A DNA stretch of 64,000 bases from UTCFX2 sp963726375 (GTDB taxonomy: Bacteria; Chloroflexota; Anaerolineae; Anaerolineales; UBA4823). Positions 39,490-48,127 of the stretch are shown one piece after another (positions within the stretch are counted from its first letter, which is position 1; each line of letters starts with the position of its first letter). Location of the stretch: positions 1 through 64,000 of the forward strand of contig CAVSCE010000009.1 in NCBI GenBank assembly GCA_963726375.1, in the 5' to 3' direction. Below the pieces are notes generated by a model that was not told the origin of the DNA, made no database searches, and saw only the letters and a list, made by a program, of their open reading frames with translations. The position numbers and the translations under genes are program-made.

Positions 39490-40677
39490 TCACCAAGGTT
39501 TGCGCGGGGTGGAGAGGAAGATTGGGCCATCCTCGCCGACGGCAACATTATCCTCGATGCGCAGCCCGCCGAAATCAGGGATGTAGACCCCTGGCTCGAC
39601 GCTGCTGACCATGCCTTTCTCCAGCGTCCCAACCGAGCCAGGATACAGGAACGGGATGAACTCATGGTAGCGCAGCCCGACCCCATGCCCGGTGATGTGG
39701 ACAAAATACTCGCCCAGGCCGACCTTTTCAGGTAGCTGCGAGCGGCTTTATCGGGGTCGCTAAACGACCTGCCCGCCACGCATCTGCGCCGCGGCCGCCT
39801 GTTGGGCTGTCAGCAGGTGGTTATAGACCTCCACCTGGCGGGCGTTGGGCTTTCCGGCTACGGTCATATAGGTCAGATCGGACCAATAGCCGTCCACCAC
39901 GGTGGCCGTCTCGATCATCGACAAGATCGCCTTCCTCGATCACATGGTCGGTCGATGGGACAAGCAGCGTGCCCTTGGTGCTGTCCACCGGACCGGCGCC
40001 GACCTCGCACAGGCAGCGAGTCAGGCGTGCGCCTTTGTAGCCCGGGCCTTCCGCCCGGACATAGAACTCAACCATCGCCCCCAGGTGGGCTTCGCGTCAT
40101 GCCCGGCTCGAGTGCTCGCGATCGCTTTGTTCATGGCGCTTTCGGAGATCTCGTTCGCGATGCGCAGCTTCTCGAGCTCATAATCGCTCTTGACTGCCCG
40201 GACGCCCTGGAGGAAACCGGTGATATCCACCAGCGTCGAATCCGCAAATACGGTACTTCAGCAGGTCCGCCCAGGGTTTTGCGGGCACGACCGGCTCGGC
40301 AGAGCGGTAAGTGGGCGCGACGACTTCAAAGCTCTGCTCCACGCCGATGCGCTTGCCTTTCAGACCCAGCTTTTGGACTGCCAGGCCGAGCAGGCGTCTG
40401 TAGTTTTCGTAAAGGTCGCCGTCTTTAAGCAGGCCCCAGCCAAACGGCATGGCGTCGGTCCATTCCGGGTCGGAGTAATCCAGCTCGACTTCCGGCAGGA
40501 AGAGCATGCGGTTTGCCCTCGCGAGGCAGCACGGCAACCGAAAATCCGTGATGGGGCCAGTAGTCGGTGAGATAAACCACATTCTCGGGCAGGCGGCAGA
40601 CCAGCGCTGCCAGGTCCTCACCCGCCATTTTATTCTGCAGTCGCTGCAAGACGTACCGTGTCAATTTTTGCCATCAT
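39490..40677 (-). CDS. M24 family peptidase (Xaa-Pro dipeptidase/creatinase-like), multiply frameshifted
   Basis: About 390 residues over five or six frame pieces. ATG 40677 lies after AGGAGAACTGG. An N-terminal creatinase-type domain (MAGEDLAALVCRLPENVVYL, NRMLFLPEVELDYS, RIGVEQSFEVVAP) is followed by the pita-bread domain: SDYELEKLRIANEISESAM, VVDGYWSDLTYMTVAGKP (metal Asp), HITGHGVGLRYHEF (metal His), VEPGVYIPDFGGLRIEDNV (two metal Glu). All five metal ligands are accounted for. Why a peptidase sits in a sugar operon is unclear; some family members hydrolyse non-peptide C-N bonds. Confidence 0.82.
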
Positions 40678-40736
40678 CCAGTTCTCCTTTCTGAAAGCGT
40701 AATTCTTGTTGTCCTGTCATTCAATGTCTGAGCGGT

Positions 40737-41421
40737 TTACAAGCCGGCCAAACTCCGCCAAAAGCTTTCGACGGTCTTGCCTTCGCGGATCTTGGCGCGG
40801 GTCAGCTCTTCTTTTTCGGCCTGCTGTGTGCCAGCTGCAGCACCGGGCCGCGTCCTCGAGCGGGATCACCACCACGCCGATCTCATCCCCAGCACCAGAT
40901 CGCCGGGCCGGACGAGCACGCCGGCGCACTGGATCGGGACATTGATCTCAATCGGCTCCATCCTGCCGGAGTAGGGTGAATGGGTGGAGCGCGGCACGAT
41001 CGCCTTGGAGAAGATCTGAAGAAACCCAGGTCGCGGGTCTCGTCGGTGTCGCGGATCGCACCGTCGACGACTGCGCCCACGCACGCCTTTCATCTGGCAC
41101 AGCCCGGACATCAAGCCGCCCCAGATGGAGGTCTCGGTCTCGCCGGCTGCGTCGACCACGATCACATCCCCAGGTTGGGCGACCGAGAGGGCATCCAGGC
41201 AGTCGACCTGGTTGCCCGGCTCCAAGCGGACGGTGAGGGCCGGGCCGACGAAGCGGGTGTCTTTGGTCAGCGGCCGCATGATACGAGCGCATCACACCCG
41301 CCCGTTCCTGGGCGTCGGCCACCACGCAGGACGGGCTGTAAACCTTCAGCAGCTCCTTGAAGCCCTGCGAGAATTTCGGGATCGGGGTTCTGATTGGCGT
41401 TGTGTTGATGATTTTTCGCAT
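40737..41421 (-). CDS. RraA/4-hydroxy-4-methyl-2-oxoglutarate aldolase-like protein, frameshifted
   Basis: About 228 residues. ATG 41421 (MRKIINTTPIRTP) with AGGAGAAACCA. Seen: VGPALTVRL, QPGDVIVVDAAGETETSIWG (the conserved loop with the Asp/Gly ligand region and W-G), GAVVDGAIRDTDETRDLGF (the G-x-V-x-D-G-x-x-R-D signature) and VQCAGVLVRPGDLVLGDEIG-type end motif. Homologues are metal-dependent aldolases or decarboxylases of short keto acids, while RraA itself inhibits RNase E. The catabolic context favours an aldolase or decarboxylase. Three breaks. Confidence 0.8.
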
Positions 41422-41434
41422 TGGTTTCTCCTTT

Positions 41435-42256
41435 CTATTTTCGTGTATGCCGGCCGATACCCCAGCTGGGTGGAGATCAGCCTGGCGGTCTCTTTGGCTT
41501 TTTTGATCAATTCCGGGTTCTCTTCAATTGGATCCATGCGCAGGGCCGGGCCTGAGATGCTGACCGCAGCCACAGCCTTGCCGTTGATATCGAAAATCGG
41601 CGCGGCCACACAGCGCACTTCGTCCTCATGCTCGCCCTGATCAAGCGCAAATCCCTGGCGGGCGAATCGATCTCGAGCTGGTGCATCAGGTCATCCGAGA
41701 TCCGTGACCGTTGTAGCTGGTAAACCGGGCAGCCCATGTTTTGGTGATAGTAAGTCGCGGATCAGGTCTTCCTTCTGGTAGGCCAGCAGCACCTTGCCGA
41801 CCCCGGTGCAGTAAGCCGGCGCGCTGCCGGCCCACGCCGGAAGACATCAACCCGATGGCATGCAGCCCCGGGATTTTTTCCATATAGACGACCTGCATCT
41901 GGTCCAGCACGACCAGGTGGACGGTCTCTTTGGTCTCGTCGCGCAGCGCCTCCAGCTCAGCCAGGGCTATCCGGCGCAGGTTGTCGCCGGAAGCGTAACC
42001 CTGGGCCAGCTCCAGACAGGCCAGGCCGAGCTGGTACTGGCTCGTCATTTCATTTCGCTGGACATAGCGGTAATAAGCACAGCGTGGAAAGCATTCGAAA
42101 GGTCGTGCTGGGGTTCAGGGCGATGCTCGCTGAAATCTCAGCGAGGGTGCGCGGTTTGGCGTCCGTAAGCAGCGAAAGAATGCGAAAAGCCCGGTCGAGG
42201 ACGCGGATGTTGTAGCGGGGATCTTCTTTGCCTGTGGAATTCCCCGGTCTGCTCAT
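41435..42256 (-). CDS. IclR family transcriptional regulator, frameshifted
   Basis: About 270 residues. N-terminal winged helix (NIRVLDRAFRILSLLTD, TLAEISASIALNPSTTFRML) and C-terminal effector domain (RDETKETVHLVVLDQMQVVY, GVGKVLLAYQ-type stretch, DEVRCVAAPIFDINGKAVAA, VSISGPALRM). The G-K-x-x-L-A and C-v-A-a-P-i boxes typical of IclR effector domains are visible. Its start overlaps the ABM gene stop by four bases (ATGA). As part of the operon it likely represses its own promoter at 43252-43315 until a sugar-acid intermediate binds. Four breaks. Confidence 0.85.
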
Positions 42257-42540
42257 GCGATGACCTGGTAGACCTGAACCTGGCTTGAAGAATAGCAGGC
42301 TTTCAACCTGGGAGAGAGCGCCTGATGTTCGGATGAGGCCCGCCAGGCGGCTGCCGCATCGAGCGTCTCAAAGCGGATGATCATTTGATAAAGCAGCGGG
42401 AAATCATGCTCGCGCAGCAGCTCGACCCGAACAAAACCCGCCATGCGGCTCATGGCGGGTCGGTATTCATTTATGAATAATTCTTCGAAGGCTTCTACCC
42501 GGTCGCTCAACACTTCAAATGTGACGTGCCGTTCGATCAT
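42253..42540 (-). CDS. ABM-domain (antibiotic biosynthesis monooxygenase-like) small protein
   Basis: 95 residues from ATG 42540 (MIERHVTFEVLSD), with AGGAGGTCCAG before it. A ferredoxin-like dimeric alpha-beta barrel: VTFEVLSDRVEAFEELFI, YRPAMSRMAGFVRVELLRE, LLYQMIIRFETLDAAAAWRA, ending SQVQVYQVIA. Frame intact. Family members are small oxygenases, heme-degrading enzymes or uncharacterised; the sugar operon context would also allow a mutarotase-like role, as the fold is shared with rhamnose mutarotase. The stop overlaps the IclR start, indicating coupled translation. Confidence 0.8.
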   Translation of the reverse strand: MIERHVTFEVLSDRVEAFEELFINEYRPAMSRMAGFVRVELLREHDFPLLYQMIIRFETLDAAAAWRASSEHQALSPRLKACYSSSQVQVYQVIA

Positions 42541-42562
42541 CTGGACCTCCTGGAGCTGGGTG

Positions 42563-43212
42563 CTATTTTCCACGACCTACATCTGCAAGGCTTCTGAATT
42601 TGCGCGCCGTCTCTGTGATGGTGCTGAAGTCGCGCATGTCCAGCAGTTTTTGATTGACCAGCTCACCCCCGACCCCGACCGCGCGAAACCCCCGCCTTGA
42701 AGAAATCCGCGGTCGTCTCCAAGTTCGACACCGCCGACCGCAGCGAGCTTGATCTGCGGCAGCGGGCCCTTCACGGCTTTGATGTACCCGGGTCCGCCTG
42801 CGCTGGCGGGAAAGACTTTGACGATGTCTGCGCCAGCCTCCCAGGCGGTCAGGATTTCGGTTGGCGTATAAGCGCCTGGCATCACCGGGACGCTGTAGCG
42901 CCGGCAAAGCTGGATCGTATCCAGGTTCAGGGTCGGGCAGACGACAAACTGCGCACCGGCCAGGATCGCGGCCCGGGCGGTCTCGCTGTCGAGCACGGAA
43001 CCGACCCCGAACAAGACCTTGCTGCCGAACTTCAACGTCGCCTGGTGGATCACTTCCATCGCGTTGGGCGTGGTCATGGTCACCTCGACCGCGCTCACAC
43101 CGCCCGCCAGGATCGCTTCTGCCGCATCGAGAAGCTGGTCCGAGGAGCTGGCGCGCATGATTGCGATGACTCCGGTTTCCAGGATTTGGTCAAGCACAGC
43201 ATCCTTGCCCAT
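42563..43212 (-). CDS. eda: KDPG aldolase (2-dehydro-3-deoxyphosphogluconate aldolase), frameshifted
   Basis: About 214 residues; cleaves KDPG to pyruvate and glyceraldehyde-3-phosphate. Seen: TGVIAIMRASSSDQLLDAAE, GGVSAVEVTMTTPNAM (catalytic Glu), VLFGVGSVLDSETARAAILA, AQFVVCPTLN, VPVMPGAYTPTEIL, and the Schiff-base Lys in DIVKVFPASAGGPGYIKAVK. The C-terminal part continues after one indel near 42690 as TADFFKAGFRAVGVGGELV, the glycine-rich phosphate loop. ATG 43212 has AGGAG seven bases upstream. First gene of the operon, 40 bases after an IclR-type palindrome. A KDPGal specificity cannot be excluded. Confidence 0.92.
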
Positions 43213-43251
43213 GGCAAAACTCCTGATATTTTATTTGAAGATCCCGATGAA

Positions 43252-43268
43252 TTTTCACTACATGAAAA
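43252..43268. promoter_or_regulatory. Putative IclR operator
   Basis: TTTTCA (43252-43257), CTACA, TGAAAA (43263-43268): a perfect 6-5-6 inverted repeat. It lies just downstream of the predicted transcription start of the eda operon, where a bound repressor would block RNA polymerase. An IclR gene is third in the same operon. Assignment of the regulator is inference. Confidence 0.6.
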
Positions 43269-43286
43269 CGTAGTTTATGTAATGAA

Positions 43287-43315
43287 ATAATAGCAAATAA
43301 TCCGGAGTTTGTCAA
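43287..43315 (-). promoter_or_regulatory. Near-consensus sigma-70-type promoter of the eda operon
   Basis: On the minus strand TTGACA (43315-43310), a 17-base spacer and TATTAT (43292-43287). The expected start is near 43280, about 68 bases before the eda start codon. It is the best promoter match noticed in the window and precedes about 16 kb of same-strand genes. Confidence 0.8.
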
Positions 43316-43369
43316 CACCTTTCGCGTAAAAACCGCTGGTTTTCTTTATCGTTGGCGGCAAAATTTATT

Positions 43370-44341
43370 TTAATCCCCAGGTGTGGCTTCAGGCTCGAGC
43401 TTCAGCATGGAGGGCCTGGCCTGAACCTGGCACCAATCCAACGTCTCGCTCACCGCCAGCGCCAGCGGGGTCGGCGCCAGGCCGAAGGCTTTTTGGGCCT
43501 TCGTAGTGTCGACGACGAAGGGATCGGTCCACTCGTACATCATTTCGACGGTCTCGGCGACCACATTATCGAAAAGGCCAAGGAAGCGCAGCATCAGCGG
43601 TCCGGCGACCCGACTCTTGATTTGCCTGCCGAGCTCGGCTTCGATGAGCCGGACGAACTCCGCCTGGGTGATCGGAGGCGCGCTCGGCGCAAACCAGACC
43701 TGGCCGAGGGCCTGGTCGTGCGTCCCAAGGGCGGCAAGCAGCCTGCCGAAGTCTTTGACGTAAGTGAAGGTGTGCAGGCTGGACGAGCTGCCCATCAGGT
43801 TGACAGGCTTGCCCTGGATCGCTGGCTGGATCGCATAGGCGGTCAGCCCGGTGTCGTAGGGACCGAAGAAATCGGAGGCCCGCCCGATCGCTGCCCGGAC
43901 CCGGCCGGACTGGTGGGCGTCAAGCACTTCCTGGGCCATTGCAGCCCGGATTCGGCCTTTTTTGGTGTTGGGCTGCACGGGCGAATCCTCGCGAAGGCTG
44001 CCAGTGAAGCTGCCGTACATGTAGAGGTTGTCGCCGACGACGAGCTTTGCCTGATTGAGGGCTGCTGCTGCGAGGATCGCGCGCTGGAGGGGCGGGAATT
44101 TCTCGGCCCACTCGTAATAATGCGGCTGGGCGCACTGGTAGACTGCCGCGGCGCCGCGGGTGAGCGCAATGTTCTTTGAGGCGTCGTATGCGTCGCTGGC
44201 GATCACTTCCACCCCGGCAGGGGGGTTTTCCATATTTCCCGTGCGGCTGACCATACGGACGGTCCTGCCCTGCTGAAGTAAAGCTTCTGCCGTCGAGCGC
44301 CCGAGCGGGCCAGTACCAAAGATGACGTGAAGTTCAGACAT
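43370..44341 (-). CDS. NAD-dependent epimerase/dehydratase family protein
   Basis: 323 residues, intact. ATG 44341 (MSELHVIFGTGPLGRSTAEA) after AAGGAGAATGGATC. Dinucleotide motif GTGPLGRSTAE, a short atypical extended-SDR; the family's second strand ends VRMVSRTG, and the region around DNLYMYGSFTGSL has the Y-x-x-x-(K) area in reduced form (YMYG without the Lys), so it may bind a nucleotide without classic epimerase chemistry. C-terminal helices ALAVSETLDWCQVQ. It lies 210 bases downstream of the TetR gene on the same strand and is the probable target of that regulator. Confidence 0.82.
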   Translation of the reverse strand: MSELHVIFGTGPLGRSTAEALLQQGRTVRMVSRTGNMENPPAGVEVIASDAYDASKNIALTRGAAAVYQCAQPHYYEWAEKFPPLQRAILAAAALNQAKLVVGDNLYMYGSFTGSLREDSPVQPNTKKGRIRAAMAQEVLDAHQSGRVRAAIGRASDFFGPYDTGLTAYAIQPAIQGKPVNLMGSSSSLHTFTYVKDFGRLLAALGTHDQALGQVWFAPSAPPITQAEFVRLIEAELGRQIKSRVAGPLMLRFLGLFDNVVAETVEMMYEWTDPFVVDTTKAQKAFGLAPTPLALAVSETLDWCQVQARPSMLKLEPEATPGD

Positions 44342-44550
44342 GATCCATTCTCCTTGTGTTTTGCGATATGGTGTTTTCAACTTGAAAGTTCTCTGTGTCC
44401 AGCCAGGAGTCCGACCTGCGCGTTGAAGAGACCGCAGCCAGGCTGACCTGGAAGGAAAAAATTCCTGATATTTCTGAGGAAACCCTGTGGTAAATCTTAC
44501 GGAGAGGCAGGCGAGGCTATAGCTTCGAACGCCCGCAAGATTTCTTCCGA

Positions 44551-45246
44551 TTATCCGCTCAAGATAAACTCGCGGGCGATCGATTCCAGCTCGTACTCGT
44601 AAAGCGCTGCAGGAGCTGCCCCAAAAGGCGGCATGTTGCCGCTGATCTCGATCGAGACCAACCCATGCACGCGCGCCCAGACGATCATTGCGACCTGGGC
44701 CGATTGAACATCGGCTTCCAGCCCGACCAGCTTCCACTGTTCGAAGGCTGCCAGCTCCGCAGCGGTTTCTACCAGACCTGCCCTGACCACCAGCCTGCCC
44801 TGGCGCCGCAAGGCATCCAGGATGCGGACCAGACCAGCAAAAGTGCCCGCCGCAAACGGCTGAGTTTTCTCCAGCGGTGCTGTATAGCCAGGGATCGGCG
44901 TGCCGAAAATCAGCTGGTAGCGCTCCGGGTAATGCAAAGCCCAGGAGCGGTAAGCCCTGCCGGAGGCCAGAAGCTGGCCTTTCAAGTCGGTTTCGGGCTG
45001 AGCTGCAACCGCAGCAGACTGCGCATCGCCTAAATCACGATAGGCGTCGATGATCAAGGCTGTGACCAGGTCGTCGCGGGTGGGGTAGTAGTTGTAGATC
45101 GCCGGGGCGGTGATATCCAGCTCACGGGCGATGGCGCGCAGGCTGAGGGCGGGGGCGCCGGCTTCGGCGATCTGCTTCCAGGCGGTCGCCTTGATGGCTT
45201 CATGCAGGCCGCCCTGCGGGGTGATCTTTTTCGGACGTGGTGACAT
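44551..45246 (-). CDS. TetR family regulator
   Basis: 231 residues from ATG 45246 (MSPRPKKITPQGGLHEAIKA), with AAGGAGAG before it. Helix-turn-helix in residues 15-60: ATAWKQIAEAGAPALSLRAI, ARELDITAPAIYNYYPTRDD (recognition helix followed by the typical Y-N-Y-Y/F end). C-terminal ligand domain of the TetR_C_33 kind (YRSWALHYPERYQLIFGTPI, VGLEADVQSAQVAMIVWARV). Frame intact. A 47-bp inverted repeat 15 bases upstream of its start is the evident operator, so it should repress itself and the following epimerase gene. Confidence 0.92.
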   Translation of the reverse strand: MSPRPKKITPQGGLHEAIKATAWKQIAEAGAPALSLRAIARELDITAPAIYNYYPTRDDLVTALIIDAYRDLGDAQSAAVAAQPETDLKGQLLASGRAYRSWALHYPERYQLIFGTPIPGYTAPLEKTQPFAAGTFAGLVRILDALRRQGRLVVRAGLVETAAELAAFEQWKLVGLEADVQSAQVAMIVWARVHGLVSIEISGNMPPFGAAPAALYEYELESIAREFILSG

Positions 45247-45260
45247 CGGCGCTCTCCTTA

Positions 45261-45307
45261 AAGATATACGGTGTATATTTACACTATAAATATACACCGT
45301 ATATCTT
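45261..45307. promoter_or_regulatory. 47-bp perfect inverted repeat, double TetR operator
   Basis: Arms of 21 bases (45261-45281 and 45287-45307) are exact reverse complements around the spacer CACTA. Each arm contains its own palindrome, ATATACGGTGTATAT at 45264-45278 and its complement at 45290-45304, of 6-3-6 form, centred 26 bases apart. The whole begins 15 bases before the TetR start codon. Two repressor dimers could bind, and the arms could also form a strong hairpin. Confidence 0.88.
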
Positions 45308-45341
45308 ATATCTGTCAAGAGGGAATTCTTTTTTCGGTAAA

Positions 45342-45551
45342 TCAATCAAGCATAATTCGTTTTAGAGAACTTGTTTTCGAAATTCTGCTCTTAATTTTTA
45401 TTATGATGGAAGCCGTCAAGATTGAGGTAACCAACAACATGAAAACACTAGCGGCTGTATTTATAGATAAATTCGCGAAACCAACCGGATCAATCACTGT
45501 AAGGTGCTTGATCAAAAAGTAAAATGCCGGCAACAGAGTGACCAAAATCAT
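45342..45551 (-). CDS. Possible small membrane protein
   Basis: 69 residues from ATG 45551, two hydrophobic segments (MILVTLLPAFYFLIKHLTVI and AASVFMLLVTSILTASIIIK) and a basic end. The frame is open a little further upstream without a start, and no ribosome site is visible. AT-rich compared with the ornithine genes on its right. No family recognised; it may be a gene fragment. Confidence 0.3.
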   Translation of the reverse strand: MILVTLLPAFYFLIKHLTVIDPVGFANLSINTAASVFMLLVTSILTASIIIKIKSRISKTSSLKRIMLD

Positions 45552-45632
45552 TACCGATCCAACGATTAACAGTTTCTAAAAAGCAGCCATTCTCCAATCC
45601 ACATCTTTCCAGATACTTGATCGAGTGCAGGA

Positions 45633-46712
45633 TCAGTCTTTCATCACGACTTTCTGGACATACGGGGAGGTGCTGGCCATCAGCAGCGCGGCGTAGTTCG
45701 GATAGAAGGCGATCTCGGAGCCGACCTCGACCGGCAGCGCGGCTTCTTCCACGTCGACACCAGGTGGTCGCTGCTGCCGCCGAGCACGATGACCCCGGGG
45801 TCTTCGGGGGTGATCCCGTCGATCGGTGACATCCTGGCGGCCGATGTTGCAGATCGCCCGCCGGCGAACGCCGCGGTCGACAAACTCGACGAAACCGCCA
45901 AAGGCATCCTGGCCGCGGTTGCCGATCGGGATGGACGGCTTGCGCTCGACTTCGACGACCTCGGCGACGACCCGGAAGGTATCCTGGCGGGTGCCGGGCC
46001 AGGGGCTGCGGTCGAGCACGTTGCGGCCCAGCATGATGGCCTCGCCGATCCGGAAATGGTTGATCTCGCGGGGCATCTTGCCGCTGGCCAGCAGGGGCAG
46101 GTTGGCGCTGTTGCCGCCGGAGAGGACCGGCAGGTCGAGGCCGGTGGCCTTGCGGCACGCATCCCGGACTTCGACGAGCATCTCCATGTTCTCGACGGTG
46201 GGGATCACGCCGCCGTAGCAGGCCAGGTTGCTCCCCAGGCCGACGACCTCCAGATTGGGCAGCTTTGCGACGGCTTTGAGGACCGCCGGAGCCCGGTCGG
46301 GCCAGACGCCCTCGCGCAGGTCGCCGACATCCACCATCACGATCACCTGGTGGCGTTTTTTGAGGAACTCGGCTGCTTCCGAGAGCAGCTCCATCGATTC
46401 GACCGACGAATTGAGCGAGATAGTCGGCGCAGCGGACGATGTCGGCGGCCCGGCTGGGGGCCGGGATGCGCAGCAGCATCAGCGGGCAGGTGAGCCGGTG
46501 TTGGCGATGGACTGCAGGTTGAGGATGCGCGAATCGGCGATCATGTCTGCGCCGGCCGCTTCCAGGGCGTGCACGACGGCCGGGTGGGCCTCATCACCTT
46601 GGTGACGCAGGCGACTTGCACGCCGTGGGAATGGCACAGATCGATCACCGCGCGGGCGTTGTCCTCGATCCGCTCGGTAAAGATCTCGAGCCTGGGGGTG
46701 CGGATAAACATG
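45633..46712 (-). CDS. orr: Ornithine racemase (alanine-racemase fold), frameshifted
   Basis: About 358 residues, the size of clostridial Orr. ATG 46712 (MFIRTPRLEIFTERIEDNAR). PLP-barrel family: VQVACVTKV carries the Schiff-base Lys; HQVIVMVDVGDLREGVWPD, LPNLEVVGLGSNLACYGGVI, LPVLSGGNSANLPLLASGKM, REINHFRIGEAIMLGRNVLD. Three breaks (near 46600, 46400 and 45780). It converts L-ornithine to D-ornithine for the aminomutase encoded upstream in the same operon. Substrate assignment rests on family resemblance plus cluster context. Confidence 0.85.
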
Positions 46713-46726
46713 TTCGTTCCTTTCTT

Positions 46727-48120
46727 CAGCAGACCTGAGGTTTTACAGAGCTTTCAGGTCTCGAATTGACCCAGCGCTGAAAGGTGAGCTTGACCTCTTC
46801 GGGGTAAGCCTGGGCCAGGGTGCCGAGGGCGGAGAAGCGGTAATCCCGGTCGATCAGGATGCGCGCTTCGGGGATCGGCAGCAGGTATTTGCCCGGTCCG
46901 GTGCAGATGCTCTTGCAGGATCGCTTCGCCGCCGGCGATGCGGGTCAGCGCGCCGCCGGTGCCGATCACCCAGCGCACGGCGCTCAGGTCTTTGCCTTTG
47001 ACGATCTGTGCTTGCCGGTGGGGGAGTAGACGTCGGTGACGACGCCGGCGTGGCGGCGGGCGCCGGTCTCGACCGCCCGGGCGCACAGCCAGCGGGTCAG
47101 CTCTTTTTCGTGCTCGGTGGCGGGCAGGGCGCTGCAGGTCGCTCAGCCGGGCTTCCCAGGCCGGGTCGCCCTGCCAGCTCGACGATGTTGCGGGCATTGA
47201 CGAACACGCCCAGGTCGCCTTCGACGGTGCGCTTGGCGCGCGGCTCCGGCTCGGTCAGCTTCGAGGCCCATTCCAGGCTGCCATCGGTGACGCTGTGGAC
47301 GTCGGTCGTCGCCCCGCCGACGTCGAATACCAGGCAGTCGCCCAGCGCTTCGGCGAAAAGCTCGGCGCCGCGCAGCACCGCGCCCGGGGTGGGCAGGATG
47401 CCCCAGCTGGGTGAATTCTCGGAAGCGGGCCATCCCCGGGGCGTGGATGATGTGGCGGTTGAAGACTTCATGGATCAGGCGGCGGAGCGGCTCGATGTTG
47501 AGCACGTCCACGTCCGGGAAGACGTTGGCGGCGGTCATCATTTCGATCGCCGCGTCGCTCGAAGATCTTCTGGATCTGGCTGGCGGATCGCGGCGTTGCC
47601 GGCGTAGAGCACCGGAGTTGGCAGACCCAAGGAAGCCAGCTTCTCGGCGTTGCGCAGCACGGTGTCTTTCTCGCCGAAATCGACCCCGCCGGCCAGCAGG
47701 ATGATGTTCGGGCGGATGCGAGCGGATCTCTTCCAGGTCGAAGTCGCTCGAGCTCCCGGCGGTGACCAGCTTGACGATCGCGCCGGCGCCCAGGGCAGCT
47801 TCACGGGCGGCCCGGGCGGTCATGCTGTAGGTCAGCCCGTGGACGGTCATGCGCAGCCCGCCGGCGGCCGAGCTATTGACGAACGTCTCGGGCCAGCTGA
47901 CCTGCCCCGGCTCGGCCGGGATCGCAATCCCCATATCCGCGATGGCCTGCTCGACGCCGACGCGCCACGTCGCCGCGGCGCTCGCCCATGTGACGCTGGT
48001 GGGGGCAAAGCCCTGGGCGAGGTGCGCGAAGCCGCCCTCGGGCAGCAGCCGGAAGCCGTTGGCTTTGGTGATCGTCGAGCCGACCTCGATCGTCAGGATT
48101 TCGATCTCGCCCTGGCTCAT
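46727..48120 (-). CDS. GlmL/MutL-like reactivase (ASKHA ATPase) for the aminomutase, frameshifted
   Basis: About 464 residues. ATG 48120 (MSQGEIEILTIEVGSTITKA): the phosphate-1 motif of the actin-like ATPase family is IEVGSTITKA, phosphate-2 is CLVFDVGGATTDVHS near residue 260, and WVIGTGGALTRI is the late adenosine motif. Also IILLAGGVDFGEKDTV. It belongs to the group encoded beside B12-dependent glutamate and ornithine mutases, thought to release damaged cofactor. It starts eight bases after the OraE stop. Four or five breaks. Confidence 0.85.
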
Positions 48121-48127
48121 ACCGCTG

